From the NCBI RefSeq assembly GCF_004795035.1, contig NZ_SSBK01000013.1, forward strand, positions 62,001 to 126,000: a stretch of 64,000 nucleotides of DNA, in the 5' to 3' direction. Of this stretch, positions 32,306-41,072 are shown in pieces. Numbering within the stretch: position 1 is the first letter of the stretch; each line of letters starts with the position of its first letter. The DNA comes from Streptomyces sp. A0958. Its GTDB lineage: Bacteria; Actinomycetota; Actinomycetes; Streptomycetales; Streptomycetaceae. A program made the position numbers and the translations under genes. The notes below the pieces were generated by a model. The model saw only the letters and a list, made by a program, of their open reading frames with translations, was not told the DNA's origin and did no database searches.

Positions 32306-35170
32306 GTGACGGAACAACCGCAGCCCTTCCGCGACCCGCAGCTGCCCTTCGCCAAGCGCGTCGACGATCTGCTCCAGCGGCTCACCCCGGACGAGCGGAT
32401 CGCGATGCTGCACCAGTTCGCCCCGGCGGTCGACCGGCTCGGGCTCGGCGCCTTCCGCACCGGCCAGGAGGCCCTGCACGGCGTCGCCTGGATGGGCCCG
32501 GCGACGGTCTTCCCGCAGGCCGTGGGGCTCGGCGCCACCTGGAACGACGAACTGGTGCGCCGGGTCGGCGAGGCGGTCGGCAACGAGGTCCGCGCCAAGC
32601 GCGCCCAGGACGACCGGGTCGGGCTCAACGTCTGGGCCCCCACCGTGAACCTCCTGCGCCACCCGCTGTGGGGGCGCGGCGAGGAGGGGTACTCGGAGGA
32701 CGCCGGTCTCACCTCCGCCATCGCGGTCGCCTACACCCGGGGACTGCGCGGCGACCACCCGTACTACTGGCGGACCGCCCCGGTCCTCAAGCACTGGCTC
32801 GCCCACAACAACGAGACGGACCGCGACACCTCGTCCTCCTCGGTCAGCCCGAGGGTCCTGCACGAATACGACCTCAAGGCGTTCCGCGACGCCGTGCGGG
32901 CGGGCGCGGTGGCCGGTGTGATGCCCTCCTACAACCTGGTCAACGGGCGCCCCAACCACGTCTCGCCGCTGCTCTCGCGCCACCTGCGCGCCTGGACCGA
33001 ACAGCCCCTGGTCGTCTGCTCGGACGCCGGCGCACCCACCAACCTCGTGGACAGCGAGCACTACTTCGACACCCACGAGGAGGCGACGGCCGCCTCCCTG
33101 CGCGCCGGCGTCGACAGCTTCACCGACCACGGCCAGGACTCCGCCGTCATGACCGGCCGCATCAAGGGCGCCCTGGAACGCGGACTGCTCGACGAGCACG
33201 ACATCGACACCGCCGTCCGGCGCCTGCTCCACATGCGCTTCGCACTCGGCGAGTTCGACCCCGCGCTCGACCCGTACGCGGACACCGCGGACTTCGACAC
33301 CGAGGAGCACCGGGCGCTCGCCCTGGAGGCCGCCGAGCAGGCCGTCGTCCTCCTCAAGAACGACGGGCTGCTGCCGCTCGACCCCGCCGCCGGGAAGACG
33401 GTCGCCGTCGTCGGGCTCCTCGCGGACGACTGCAAGCTCGACTGGTACAGCGGCACCCTGATCCACCGCTCGACCCCGCTCGACGGACTGCGGACGCGCT
33501 TCGGCGCCGACCGCGTCGTCCACGCCGAGGGCGCCGACCTGGTCCGGATCAAGTGCGCGGACGGCTGGCTGCGGGTTCCCTCGGCGGACGCCGGTCAGGA
33601 AGAGGTGCGCGGCGCGGAGGGCGCCCTCGACCCGGCGCTGCTCGCGGGCCGCACCGACCTTCCCCCGCTGACCTGCGGCGACACCCCGTCCGAGCTGGCG
33701 CTCGTGGACTGGGGCAACGGCGTGATCACCCTGCGGGAACCGGCCGGCCGCTATCTGTCCGTCGCCGAGGACGGTTACGTACGCGCCTCCGCGGACGAGC
33801 CGGGCGGCTGGGTCGTCCAGGAGACCTTCCGGTGGGAAGCGGTGGAAGGCCATGCCGGCGGTCACCGCCTTCTGCACATCGGAACGGGTGGGTATGTCTC
33901 TGTCGCCGCCGACGGCGTAAAGGTTGCCGCCCCGGGCGAAAATGTTTCCGGGGCCGCCGGGACCGTCTTCGAGACCGAGGTGACCGAGCGCGGCGAGGAC
34001 GCCGTCGCCCGCGCCGCCGCCGAGGCCGACACCGTGATCGTGGTGGCAGGCAACGACCCGCACATCAACGGCCGCGAGACCGAGGACCGCACCACCCTCG
34101 CCCTGCCCGCCCAGCAGGAACGCCTCTGGCGCGCCGCCCACGCCGCCAACCCGCGTACCGTCCTGGCGGTCACCTCCCCCTACCCGTACGCCCTCACCGA
34201 CGCCGCCGCCACCCTGCCCGCGCTGCTGTGGACCGCGCACGGCGGCCAGGCCGCCGGCACCGCGCTCGCCCGTGTCCTGGCGGGCTACGTCTCCCCGGCC
34301 GGCCGGCTCCCGCAGACCTGGTACACCTCCGACGCCGAACTGCCCGAGCTGCTGGACTACGACGTCATCGGCTCACGGCAGACCTACCTCTACTACAAGG
34401 GCGCCCCGCTCTACCCGTTCGGCCACGGCCTCACGTACAGCGAGTTCGCCTACAGCGCCCTGACCGCCGAACGCGAGGGCGACCTGCTGCACATCTGGCT
34501 CACCGTCACCAACACGGGCGCCGTCGCCTCGGACGAGGTCGCCCAGCTGTACGTACGGGCCGTCGCCCCGTCCGTCGCCCGGCCGCTGCGCCAGCTGGCC
34601 GGTCACCGCCGGCTGCACCTGGCACCCGGCGCGGCGGAGCGCGTCGCCTTCACCGTGGCGGTCGACGAACTCGGCCACTGGGACGTGGCGCACGGCCGCT
34701 GGACCGTCGAGCCCGGCGCGTACGAGATCCAGGCGGGCGCCTCCAGCGCGGACATCCGGATCGTCACCGTCCTCACCGTCGACGGCGAGCCGGCCGGGCC
34801 GCGCCCGGTCCTGGCCCGCGGTCTCGAGGCGGCCGACTACGACGAGCAGCTGGCCACCGAGATCGTCGACCGGGCCAAGACGGACGGCGACGCGGTCACC
34901 GCCACCGCCGAGGCCAACGAACTCCTCTACCGATGCTGCGACTTCGCGGTCGGCACGAGCGGCGTCGAGGTCTCCGCCTCGGGGGAGGGGGCCGTCCTGA
35001 TCACCGTCGACGGCACCACGGTCACCGTCACGGTCCCGGCCACCGAAGGACCGTACGACTACCGCACCCTGCGGGCCGGACTGAACGCCTCCGGCGTCGG
35101 CGACCTGCGGATCACCCTGCGCGGCACCGTACGCCTGGCCCGGCTCGCCTTCACCGGGCGCGGCGAGTGA
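32306..35170 (+). CDS. GH3 beta-glucosidase with internal beta-trefoil-like domain
   Basis: A 954-residue enzyme without a signal peptide. GTG 32306 was chosen because GAAGGA lies seven bases upstream. The longer frame reads through the operator region. The GH3 TIM barrel contains VGLNVWAPTVNLLRHPLWGR and the nucleophile Asp240 in VVCSDAGAPTNLV. The alpha/beta sandwich starts near HRALALEAAEQAVVLLKNDG and ends with PLYPFGHGLTYSEF, before a fibronectin-III-like C-terminal domain. Between, about residues 410-555, an insert with NGVITLREPAGRYLSV and LLHIGTGGYVSV repeats looks like a fascin/ricin-type beta-trefoil, possibly sugar-binding. An unrelated tail of about 110 residues closes the protein. 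It likely removes glucose from the unbranched, non-reducing end of xyloglucan oligosaccharides, alternating with the GH31 alpha-xylosidase encoded 61 bp downstream. Confidence 0.92.
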   Translation: MTEQPQPFRDPQLPFAKRVDDLLQRLTPDERIAMLHQFAPAVDRLGLGAFRTGQEALHGVAWMGPATVFPQAVGLGATWNDELVRRVGEAVGNEVRAKRAQDDRVGLNVWAPTVNLLRHPLWGRGEEGYSEDAGLTSAIAVAYTRGLRGDHPYYWRTAPVLKHWLAHNNETDRDTSSSSVSPRVLHEYDLKAFRDAVRAGAVAGVMPSYNLVNGRPNHVSPLLSRHLRAWTEQPLVVCSDAGAPTNLVDSEHYFDTHEEATAASLRAGVDSFTDHGQDSAVMTGRIKGALERGLLDEHDIDTAVRRLLHMRFALGEFDPALDPYADTADFDTEEHRALALEAAEQAVVLLKNDGLLPLDPAAGKTVAVVGLLADDCKLDWYSGTLIHRSTPLDGLRTRFGADRVVHAEGADLVRIKCADGWLRVPSADAGQEEVRGAEGALDPALLAGRTDLPPLTCGDTPSELALVDWGNGVITLREPAGRYLSVAEDGYVRASADEPGGWVVQETFRWEAVEGHAGGHRLLHIGTGGYVSVAADGVKVAAPGENVSGAAGTVFETEVTERGEDAVARAAAEADTVIVVAGNDPHINGRETEDRTTLALPAQQERLWRAAHAANPRTVLAVTSPYPYALTDAAATLPALLWTAHGGQAAGTALARVLAGYVSPAGRLPQTWYTSDAELPELLDYDVIGSRQTYLYYKGAPLYPFGHGLTYSEFAYSALTAEREGDLLHIWLTVTNTGAVASDEVAQLYVRAVAPSVARPLRQLAGHRRLHLAPGAAERVAFTVAVDELGHWDVAHGRWTVEPGAYEIQAGASSADIRIVTVLTVDGEPAGPRPVLARGLEAADYDEQLATEIVDRAKTDGDAVTATAEANELLYRCCDFAVGTSGVEVSASGEGAVLITVDGTTVTVTVPATEGPYDYRTLRAGLNASGVGDLRITLRGTVRLARLAFTGRGE

Positions 35171-35231
35171 ACCGCACCGCCGCGCACCCCTGTCCTCCTC
35201 CCCCTCCAGTTGCCCCCGGCAAGGAGTCCGC

Positions 35232-37511
35232 ATGAAGTTCACCGACGGCTTCTGGCTCATGCGTGAGGGCGTACGCGCCTCCTACGCGACCGAGATCCGC
35301 GATCTGCGCGTCAGCGCCGACCAGTTCACCGCGTACGCCGCAGTCAAACGGGTCGCCGCCCGCGGCGACACCCTCAACACCCCGCTCATCACCGTCGACT
35401 GCTTCTCCCCGGCCGAGGGGATCATCGGCGTCCGCACCACCCACCACGCCGGCAAGGCCCGCCGGGGCCCCGACTTCGCCCTCCCCGGACTCGACCCGGC
35501 GGCCGCCGGTGCCCGCACCCGGCAGGACGGGACGGTCACCGAACTCACCAGCGGGCCGCTGACGTTGCGTATGGACGGCGAGGGCCCCTGGGGTCTGACC
35601 TTCCTCGACGCCGACGGCCGCCGCCTGACCGGGGTCGACGCCAAGGGCACCGCCTTCGCCACCACCCCCGAAGGCGCCCACCACATGATCGCCCAACTCG
35701 CCCTGGGAGTCGGCGAGAACATCTACGGGCTCGGCGAGCGCTTCACCCCGTACGTCAAGAACGGCCAGAGCGTGGACATCTGGCAGGCCGACGGCGGCAC
35801 CAGCAGCGAACTCGCCTACAAGAACATCCCGTTCTACCTCTCCTCGCGCGGCTACGGCGTCTTCGTCAACCACCCCGGCAAGGTCTCCTTCGAGGTCGGC
35901 TCGGAGTCGGTCGGGCAGGTGCAGTTCAGCGTCGAGGACCAGTCGCTGGAGTTCTACATCGTCGCCGGGCCGACCCCGAAGGATGTGCTGGCCCGCTACA
36001 CCGCGCTCACCGGCCGTCCCGCCCTGCCCCCGGCCTGGTCCTTCGGCCTGTGGCTGACGACGTCCTTCTGCACCTCGTACGACGAGGCGACCGTCACCTC
36101 GTTCGTGGACGGCATGGCCGAGCGCGACATCCCGCTCTCCGTCTTCCACTTCGACTGCTTCTGGATGCGCGAGTACCAGTGGTCGGACTTCCTGTGGGAC
36201 CCGGACGTCTTCCCCGATCCCGAAGGCATGCTGGCCCGGCTCAAGGAACGCGGGCTGCGGATCAGCATGTGGATCAACCCGTACATCGCCCAGAAGTCCG
36301 CACTGTTCGCGGAGGGCGCCGAACTCGGCCACCTGGTCCTGCGCCCCAACGGCGACGTGTGGCAGTGGGACCTGTGGCAGCCCGGCATGGCCCTGGTCGA
36401 CTTCACCAGCCCGGCCGCGCGCGAGTGGTACACCGGCAAGCTCCGGACCCTGCTCGACCAGGGCGTCGACTGCTTCAAGACCGACTTCGGGGAGCGCGTC
36501 CCCACCGACGTCGTCTGGCACGACGGCTCCGACCCCGAGCGGATGCACAACTACTACGCGCAGATCTACAACAAGACGGTCTTCGAACTCCTGGAGAAGG
36601 AGCGCGGCCACGGCGAGGCCGTCCTCTTCGCCCGCTCCGCCACCGCGGGCGGCCAGCAGTTCCCCGTCCACTGGGGCGGCGACTGCTTCGCCTCGTTCAC
36701 GGCGATGGCCGAGTCCCTGCGCGGCGGACTCTCGCTGAGCCTGTCCGGGTTCGGTTTCTGGAGCCACGACATCGGCGGCTTCGAGGGCACCCCCGACCCG
36801 GCGGTCTTCAAGCGCTGGCTCGCCTTCGGCCTGCTCTCCTCGCACAGCCGGCTGCACGGCAACGTCTCCTACCGGGTGCCGTGGGAGTTCGGCGAGGAGG
36901 CGGTGGACGTCGCCCGGAAGTTCACCCTGCTCAAGCACCGGCTGATGCCCTACCTGTACGGGGCCGCGGCCACCGCCCACCGCACGGGCGTGCCGATGAT
37001 GCGCCCCATGCTGCTGGAGTTCCCCGGCGATCCGGCCACCCGGACGCTGGACCGGCAGTACATGCTCGGCCCCGACCTGCTGGTCGCGCCGGTCTTCACG
37101 GAGGACGGCCAGGTCGAGTACTACGTCCCCGAGGGTGCCTGGACCCACCTGCTGACCGGCGAGACGATCACCGGTCCCGTCTGGCGCCAGGAGACGCACG
37201 GCTTCGACAGCCTGCCCGTCCTCGTGCGCCCCGGCGCGGTCCTGCCCTGGGGCGGCGACGACCAGCGCCCCGACGGCGACTGGCTCGACGGACTCACCCT
37301 GCGCGTATTCGGCGACGGCCCCGAGGGCGACGGCGCCTCCGTAGACGTGCCGGACCTGACCGGTGCGACCGCCGCCACCTTCCGGGTGGTGCGGGACGGC
37401 GACACCCTGACCGCCGCCTCCGAGCGGATCGACCGCCCCTACCGCGTGGTCGCCGAGGCGACGGGAGCCACGGGGGAGGGGACGGGCACGGTGACGGTGC
37501 ACGGCGTCTGA
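35232..37511 (+). CDS. yicI: GH31 alpha-xylosidase, YicI type
   Basis: A 759-residue cytoplasmic GH31 enzyme whose active site closely follows E. coli YicI. The nucleophile Asp418 is in CFKTDFGERVPTDVVWHDGS and the acid/base Asp484 in FPVHWGGDC, both offset by two from the YicI numbers (416, 482). HFDCFWMREYQWSDFLWDP and SGFGFWSHDIGGFEG are also shared, the Phe/Trp residues shaping the xylose pocket. AAGGAG precedes the ATG. YicI-type enzymes remove alpha-1,6-xylose from the non-reducing end of isoprimeverose-type units, so this gene is the strongest sign that the locus handles xyloglucan. The xylose can enter the xylAB pathway encoded 6-9 kb downstream. Confidence 0.97.
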   Translation: MKFTDGFWLMREGVRASYATEIRDLRVSADQFTAYAAVKRVAARGDTLNTPLITVDCFSPAEGIIGVRTTHHAGKARRGPDFALPGLDPAAAGARTRQDGTVTELTSGPLTLRMDGEGPWGLTFLDADGRRLTGVDAKGTAFATTPEGAHHMIAQLALGVGENIYGLGERFTPYVKNGQSVDIWQADGGTSSELAYKNIPFYLSSRGYGVFVNHPGKVSFEVGSESVGQVQFSVEDQSLEFYIVAGPTPKDVLARYTALTGRPALPPAWSFGLWLTTSFCTSYDEATVTSFVDGMAERDIPLSVFHFDCFWMREYQWSDFLWDPDVFPDPEGMLARLKERGLRISMWINPYIAQKSALFAEGAELGHLVLRPNGDVWQWDLWQPGMALVDFTSPAAREWYTGKLRTLLDQGVDCFKTDFGERVPTDVVWHDGSDPERMHNYYAQIYNKTVFELLEKERGHGEAVLFARSATAGGQQFPVHWGGDCFASFTAMAESLRGGLSLSLSGFGFWSHDIGGFEGTPDPAVFKRWLAFGLLSSHSRLHGNVSYRVPWEFGEEAVDVARKFTLLKHRLMPYLYGAAATAHRTGVPMMRPMLLEFPGDPATRTLDRQYMLGPDLLVAPVFTEDGQVEYYVPEGAWTHLLTGETITGPVWRQETHGFDSLPVLVRPGAVLPWGGDDQRPDGDWLDGLTLRVFGDGPEGDGASVDVPDLTGATAATFRVVRDGDTLTAASERIDRPYRVVAEATGATGEGTGTVTVHGV

Positions 37512-37611
37512 GCGCAGGCGCGGCGGCGGCGGAGGCCCCGGCCCCCGCCGCCGCGCCTCGAAGTGACGCGCCATGGAGTCCGCCGAACGCTTGCCTTGGG
37601 TGCTTCCGAAT

Positions 37612-37632
37612 TTGCCTAAAAGCTTTAGGCAA
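37612..37632. promoter_or_regulatory. TetR-type operator palindrome
   Basis: Inverted arms TTGCCTAAA (37612-37620) and TTTAGGCAA (37624-37632) with a 3-base spacer lie 35 bases before the TetR gene. An extra TTGCCT half-site occurs at 37591. AT-rich for this genome, it is the likely site of autorepression. Confidence 0.8.
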
Positions 37633-37667
37633 GCGCATGATGGCCGTCACCGGACGAGGAGGCGACC

Positions 37668-38237
37668 ATGGCGCGTGCGGGCCTGACCGCGGACCGCCTG
37701 ACCAGGGCGGGAGCCGAGCTGGCCGACGAGGTCGGCTTCGAGCAGGTCACCGTGTCGGCGCTCGCCCGGCGGTTCGACGTCAAGGTCGCGAGCCTGTACT
37801 CGCACCTGAAGAACTCCCAGGACCTCCGGACCAGGATCGCCCTCCTCGCCCTGGAGGAGCTTGCCGACCGGGGCGCCGCCGCGCTGGCGGGCAGGGCGGG
37901 CAAGGACGCCCTGAGCGCCTTCGCCGACGTGTACCGCGACTACGCCCGTGAGCACCCCGGCCGTTACGCGGCGGCCCAGACGAAGCTGGACCCCGAAGCC
38001 GCGGCGGCCAGCGCGGGCGGCCGGCACGCGCGGATGACCCGGGCGATCCTGCGCGGCTACGACCTGAGCGAACCGGACCAGACGCACGCCGTCCGGCTGC
38101 TGGGCAGCGTCTTCCACGGCTACGTCAGCCTGGAGGCACAGGGCGGCTTCAGCCACAGCGCCCCCGACTCGCAGGAGTCCTGGTCCCGGGTCCTCGACGC
38201 CCTCGACGCCCTCCTCCGGAACTGGCCCGCCCCCTGA
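37668..38237 (+). CDS. TetR-family regulator (WHG-type ligand domain)
   Basis: A 189-residue repressor. The N-terminal helix-turn-helix (about 8-52) is LTADRLTRAGAELADEVGFE followed by VSALARRFDVKVASLYSHLK, the recognition helix. The C-terminal ligand domain contains RLLGSVFHGYVSLEAQGGF, the pattern of the WHG (TetR_C_33-like) subfamily. GAGGAGG-type purines precede the ATG. A near-perfect 21-bp palindrome stands just upstream, and the SGNH hydrolase begins 52 bp downstream on the same strand, so the regulator probably controls itself and the esterase. It is separate from the LacI circuit, since no LacI-type palindrome lies here. The effector is unknown. Confidence 0.93.
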   Translation: MARAGLTADRLTRAGAELADEVGFEQVTVSALARRFDVKVASLYSHLKNSQDLRTRIALLALEELADRGAAALAGRAGKDALSAFADVYRDYAREHPGRYAAAQTKLDPEAAAASAGGRHARMTRAILRGYDLSEPDQTHAVRLLGSVFHGYVSLEAQGGFSHSAPDSQESWSRVLDALDALLRNWPAP

Positions 38238-38289
38238 CCGCCCCGCGCGCGCCCCGGACACCCAGCCCCCAGCGACAGCAGGTGGAGAC

Positions 38290-39474
38290 ATGAGCCCCGA
38301 CCCCGCACCCCTCCCCATCACCACACCCGTCACCACCGGCCTCCTGCGCGGAGCGCTCGACGTGGAGCGCACCGACATCGGCCTGCTCCCGCACCGACTG
38401 CCCGCCCGCGCCCGCGCCCAGGCCCCGGACGGGCAGATCGCCCTGGCCGAGGCACAGCCCTCCGGCGTACGACTGGTCTTCCGGACCCGGGCCACCGCCA
38501 TCGAGCTGGAGGCGCGGCGCACCCGTACCGCCTACCAGGGCGTCCCGCCCAGGCCCGACGGGGTGTACGACCTGCTCGTGGACGGGAAGCTCGCCGCACG
38601 GGGCTCGGCGAGCGGCGGCAACGTGCTCGACGTCGACATGACCACCGGCTCCACCGAGTTCCGCTCCGGGCCGGTGGGAACCCTGCGGTTCGACGGGCTC
38701 GCCGGCCACGAGAAGGACGTGGAGCTCTGGCTCCCGTACAACGAGCGGACCGAACTTGTCGCCCTGCGCACCGACGCGCCCGTCACACCGGCGGCGGATA
38801 CGGGGCGCAAGGTGTGGCTGCACCACGGCAGTTCGATCAGCCACGGCTCCGACGCCGCGAGCCCGACGACCACCTGGCCGGCCCGTGCCGCCCTGCTCGG
38901 CGGTGTGGAGCTGGTCAACCTCGGCCTGGGCGGCAGCGCCCTGCTCGACCCGTTCACCGCCCGCGCGATGCGCGACACACCCGCGGACCTCATCAGCGTC
39001 AAGATCGGCATCAACATCGTCAACGCCGACGTGATGCGGCTGCGCGCCTTCGTCCCGGCGGTGCACGGCTTCCTCGACACCCTCCGCGAGGGCCACCCGG
39101 ACACCCCGCTCCTGGTGATCTCGCCCGTGCTCTGCCCCATCCACGAGGACACACCCGGACCCAGCGTCCCCGACTTCGGCCGCCTCGGTGAGGGCAGGGT
39201 CCGGTTCGCGGCGGCCGGAGACCCCGAGGAGCGGGCCGCCGGGAAGCTGACGCTCGCCGTCATCCGCGACGAACTGGCCGCCCTGGTGGAGCGACGGGCC
39301 GCCGACGACCCGCGGCTGCGCTACCTCGACGGCCGCGAGCTGTACGGCGAGGCGGACGCGGACGAACTCCCCCTGCCCGACGCGCTCCACCCGGACGCCT
39401 CCACCCATCTGCGCATGGGTGACCGCTTCGCCCGACTGGCGTTCGGGGCGGACGGTCCGTTCGCCGCCGCGTGA
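38290..39474 (+). CDS. SGNH/GDSL hydrolase, probable carbohydrate esterase
   Basis: A 394-residue cytoplasmic hydrolase with an N-terminal beta-sandwich of about 170 residues and a C-terminal SGNH domain. Block I is HHGSSISHGSD with nucleophile Ser182 in place of the usual GDS. The oxyanion Gly is in LGLGGSALLDP, block III Asn is in KIGINIVNAD, and catalytic Asp364 and His367 are in PDALHPD. The two-domain order resembles carbohydrate-esterase family 2/3-like acetyl esterases. Following a xyloglucan locus, de-acetylation of galactosyl residues is an attractive but unproven role. The gene is probably co-transcribed with the TetR regulator and ends in a long hairpin overlapping its stop codon. 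Confidence 0.85.
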   Translation: MSPDPAPLPITTPVTTGLLRGALDVERTDIGLLPHRLPARARAQAPDGQIALAEAQPSGVRLVFRTRATAIELEARRTRTAYQGVPPRPDGVYDLLVDGKLAARGSASGGNVLDVDMTTGSTEFRSGPVGTLRFDGLAGHEKDVELWLPYNERTELVALRTDAPVTPAADTGRKVWLHHGSSISHGSDAASPTTTWPARAALLGGVELVNLGLGGSALLDPFTARAMRDTPADLISVKIGINIVNADVMRLRAFVPAVHGFLDTLREGHPDTPLLVISPVLCPIHEDTPGPSVPDFGRLGEGRVRFAAAGDPEERAAGKLTLAVIRDELAALVERRAADDPRLRYLDGRELYGEADADELPLPDALHPDASTHLRMGDRFARLAFGADGPFAAA

Positions 39475-39506
39475 TCCACGGGGCCGGGCCCCGGCCCCGT
39501 GGATCA
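39472..39506 (+). terminator. Long hairpin terminator overlapping the esterase stop codon
   Basis: A 35-base near-continuous palindrome with a stem of up to 17 bp, TGATCCACGGGGCCGGG with its complement, includes the TGA stop of the esterase gene (39472-39474). Confidence 0.88.
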
Positions 39507-39542
39507 GTACAGGGCGCAATGTGTCCGTGAGAGGATTCGGCC

Positions 39543-40280
39543 ATGGACGACGATGCGTTGATGGCCGGGGCCCGCCGACTGTGGGAGACGCTGGCCGGGG
39601 TGCCCGTCTCGTTCGCCCCGGCCGGCGGCCCGGTCGTCGTCACGGCCCCCGCGTCGGCTCTGGCACCGCCCTCCTGGGTGGGCGCGGTGCTGCTGGGCGA
39701 CGCCGCCCTTGTCACGGTGCCCACCGACGCGGTGGCGCGGGAGGTGCGCCGCGCGCTGGAGGGTGTGCCGGCCCGTTCGCTGACCGAACCCTCGGTGCTG
39801 ACCAGGGTGTTGCCGGTCGCCGAGGTACTGGGACCCGCGACGCTCGCCTATCTGTCCGCCGACGCCTTCCTGCCGTACGAGCCGCCCGGCGTCACCGTCG
39901 AGCACCTGCCCGCGCACCACGCCGCTCTCCTGCGGCTGCTCGCTTCGGTGAGCGAGGAGGACGCGGGGGAGTGCGGGATCGACGAGATCACTTCCCCGGC
40001 CTTCGTCGTACGGGACGCGGGTGCGGTCGTCGCGGCGGCGGGCTACCGGGACTGGCCCGGCGGGACGGCCCACCTGTGCGTCCTGACCGCTCCGCGCGCC
40101 CGGGGGAGGGGCCTTGCCCGCGTGGTGGCCTCCGCCGCGACCGCGCACGCCCTCACGGCGGGCCGTCTGCCCCAGTGGCGGGCGCGTCCGGAAGCGTCGC
40201 GCCGGGTGGCGAGGGCGCTCGGCTTTCGCGAGCTGGGCAGCCAGCTGAGCGTGCGGCCGGGCGGCGCCGCGGGCTCCTGA
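39543..40280 (+). CDS. GNAT-family N-acetyltransferase
   Basis: A 245-residue protein. The first 130 residues are a poorly conserved N-terminal domain, and the acetyl-CoA-binding GNAT fold is in the second half. The V-shaped beta-strand and P-loop are seen as HLCVLTAPRARGRGLARVVA, with the R-x-x-G-x-A version of the pyrophosphate loop, followed by SAATAHALTAGRLPQWRARP and a final RVARALGFRELG strand. The substrate cannot be predicted. It has its own spacing between two terminators and a following ThuA-like gene, so it may be monocistronic or paired with that gene. Confidence 0.87.
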   Translation: MDDDALMAGARRLWETLAGVPVSFAPAGGPVVVTAPASALAPPSWVGAVLLGDAALVTVPTDAVAREVRRALEGVPARSLTEPSVLTRVLPVAEVLGPATLAYLSADAFLPYEPPGVTVEHLPAHHAALLRLLASVSEEDAGECGIDEITSPAFVVRDAGAVVAAAGYRDWPGGTAHLCVLTAPRARGRGLARVVASAATAHALTAGRLPQWRARPEASRRVARALGFRELGSQLSVRPGGAAGS

Positions 40281-40342
40281 CCGAGGAGACCGTGCGGGTC
40301 CGGGATCATGGGCATCCCGTCCCCGCGTTCCTGGAGCGACCG

Positions 40343-41011
40343 ATGCCACTGCCGTACAGCCCGTCCCGGATTCTCGTCTTCACCCGCACCACGGACTACC
40401 GTCACGACTCGATCCCCGAGGGCGTCGCCGCGTTCCGGGCCCTCGGCGCGGAGCACGGGTTCACGGTGGACGCGACGGAGGACCCCTCAGTGTTCGAGGA
40501 GGGGTTGCACGGCTACGCGGCGGTGGTCTTCCTCTCCACGAGCGGGGAGGTCCTGACTCCCGCCGGGCGTGCCGGGCTCCGGGCGTACTGCGCGGCGGGC
40601 GGCGGTTTCATGGGGGTGCACGCGGCGGCCTGTACGGAGTACGACTGGCCGTTCTACGGGGAGCTGTTGGGCGCGCGGTTCGACCGCCACCCCGCCTTCC
40701 AGCCGGGCACCCTCGTCATCGAGGACCAGGACCACCCGGCCACCGCCCACCTGGGTGCCACCTGGGACTTCACCGACGAGTGGTACGAGTTCCGGGACAG
40801 CCCGCGCGGCCGGGTGCACGTACTCGCCTCCGTCGACGCCGCCTCCTACGAGGGCGGTGCGGGGGGCGACCACCCTCTCGTGTGGACCCGTGAACACGGC
40901 GGGGCGCGGGTCTTCTACACGGCGCTGGGGCACGCGGCCGAGGCGTACGCCGACCCGGACTTCCTCACGCACCTCCTGGGCGGGCTGCGCAATGTGATGC
41001 CGACGCCGTGA
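40343..41011 (+). CDS. ThuA-like (trehalose-utilisation type) domain protein
   Basis: A 222-residue single-domain protein of the ThuA / class I glutamine amidotransferase-like fold. ATG 40343 follows GGAG by six bases. It begins RILVFTRTTDYRHDSIPEGV, the typical ThuA first strand and Arg-His pair, and has FMGVHAAACTEYDWPFYGEL and GGARVFYTALGHAAEAYADP further on. ThuA-type proteins are linked to sugar (keto-disaccharide) metabolism, but many Streptomyces copies are of unknown role. A perfect 18-bp hairpin separates it from the convergent secreted-protein gene. Confidence 0.9.
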   Translation: MPLPYSPSRILVFTRTTDYRHDSIPEGVAAFRALGAEHGFTVDATEDPSVFEEGLHGYAAVVFLSTSGEVLTPAGRAGLRAYCAAGGGFMGVHAAACTEYDWPFYGELLGARFDRHPAFQPGTLVIEDQDHPATAHLGATWDFTDEWYEFRDSPRGRVHVLASVDAASYEGGAGGDHPLVWTREHGGARVFYTALGHAAEAYADPDFLTHLLGGLRNVMPTP

Positions 41012-41021
41012 CGCGCCGGCA

Positions 41022-41062
41022 TCCGCCGGTCCGGCCCGTATGCCACGGGCCGGACCGGCGGA
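41022..41062. terminator. Perfect 18-bp bidirectional terminator
   Basis: TCCGCCGGTCCGGCCCGT (41022-41039) pairs exactly with 41045-41062 around a 5-base loop, between the convergent ThuA-like and membrane-anchored protein genes. Confidence 0.92.
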
Positions 41063-41072
41063 CGGCCTGCCG

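Noticed and set aside
35151..37574. 807-codon minus-strand frame opposite GH31
   Set aside because: Antisense shadow: low-complexity composition, no start signal, no domain, while the plus strand encodes a clear YicI homologue.
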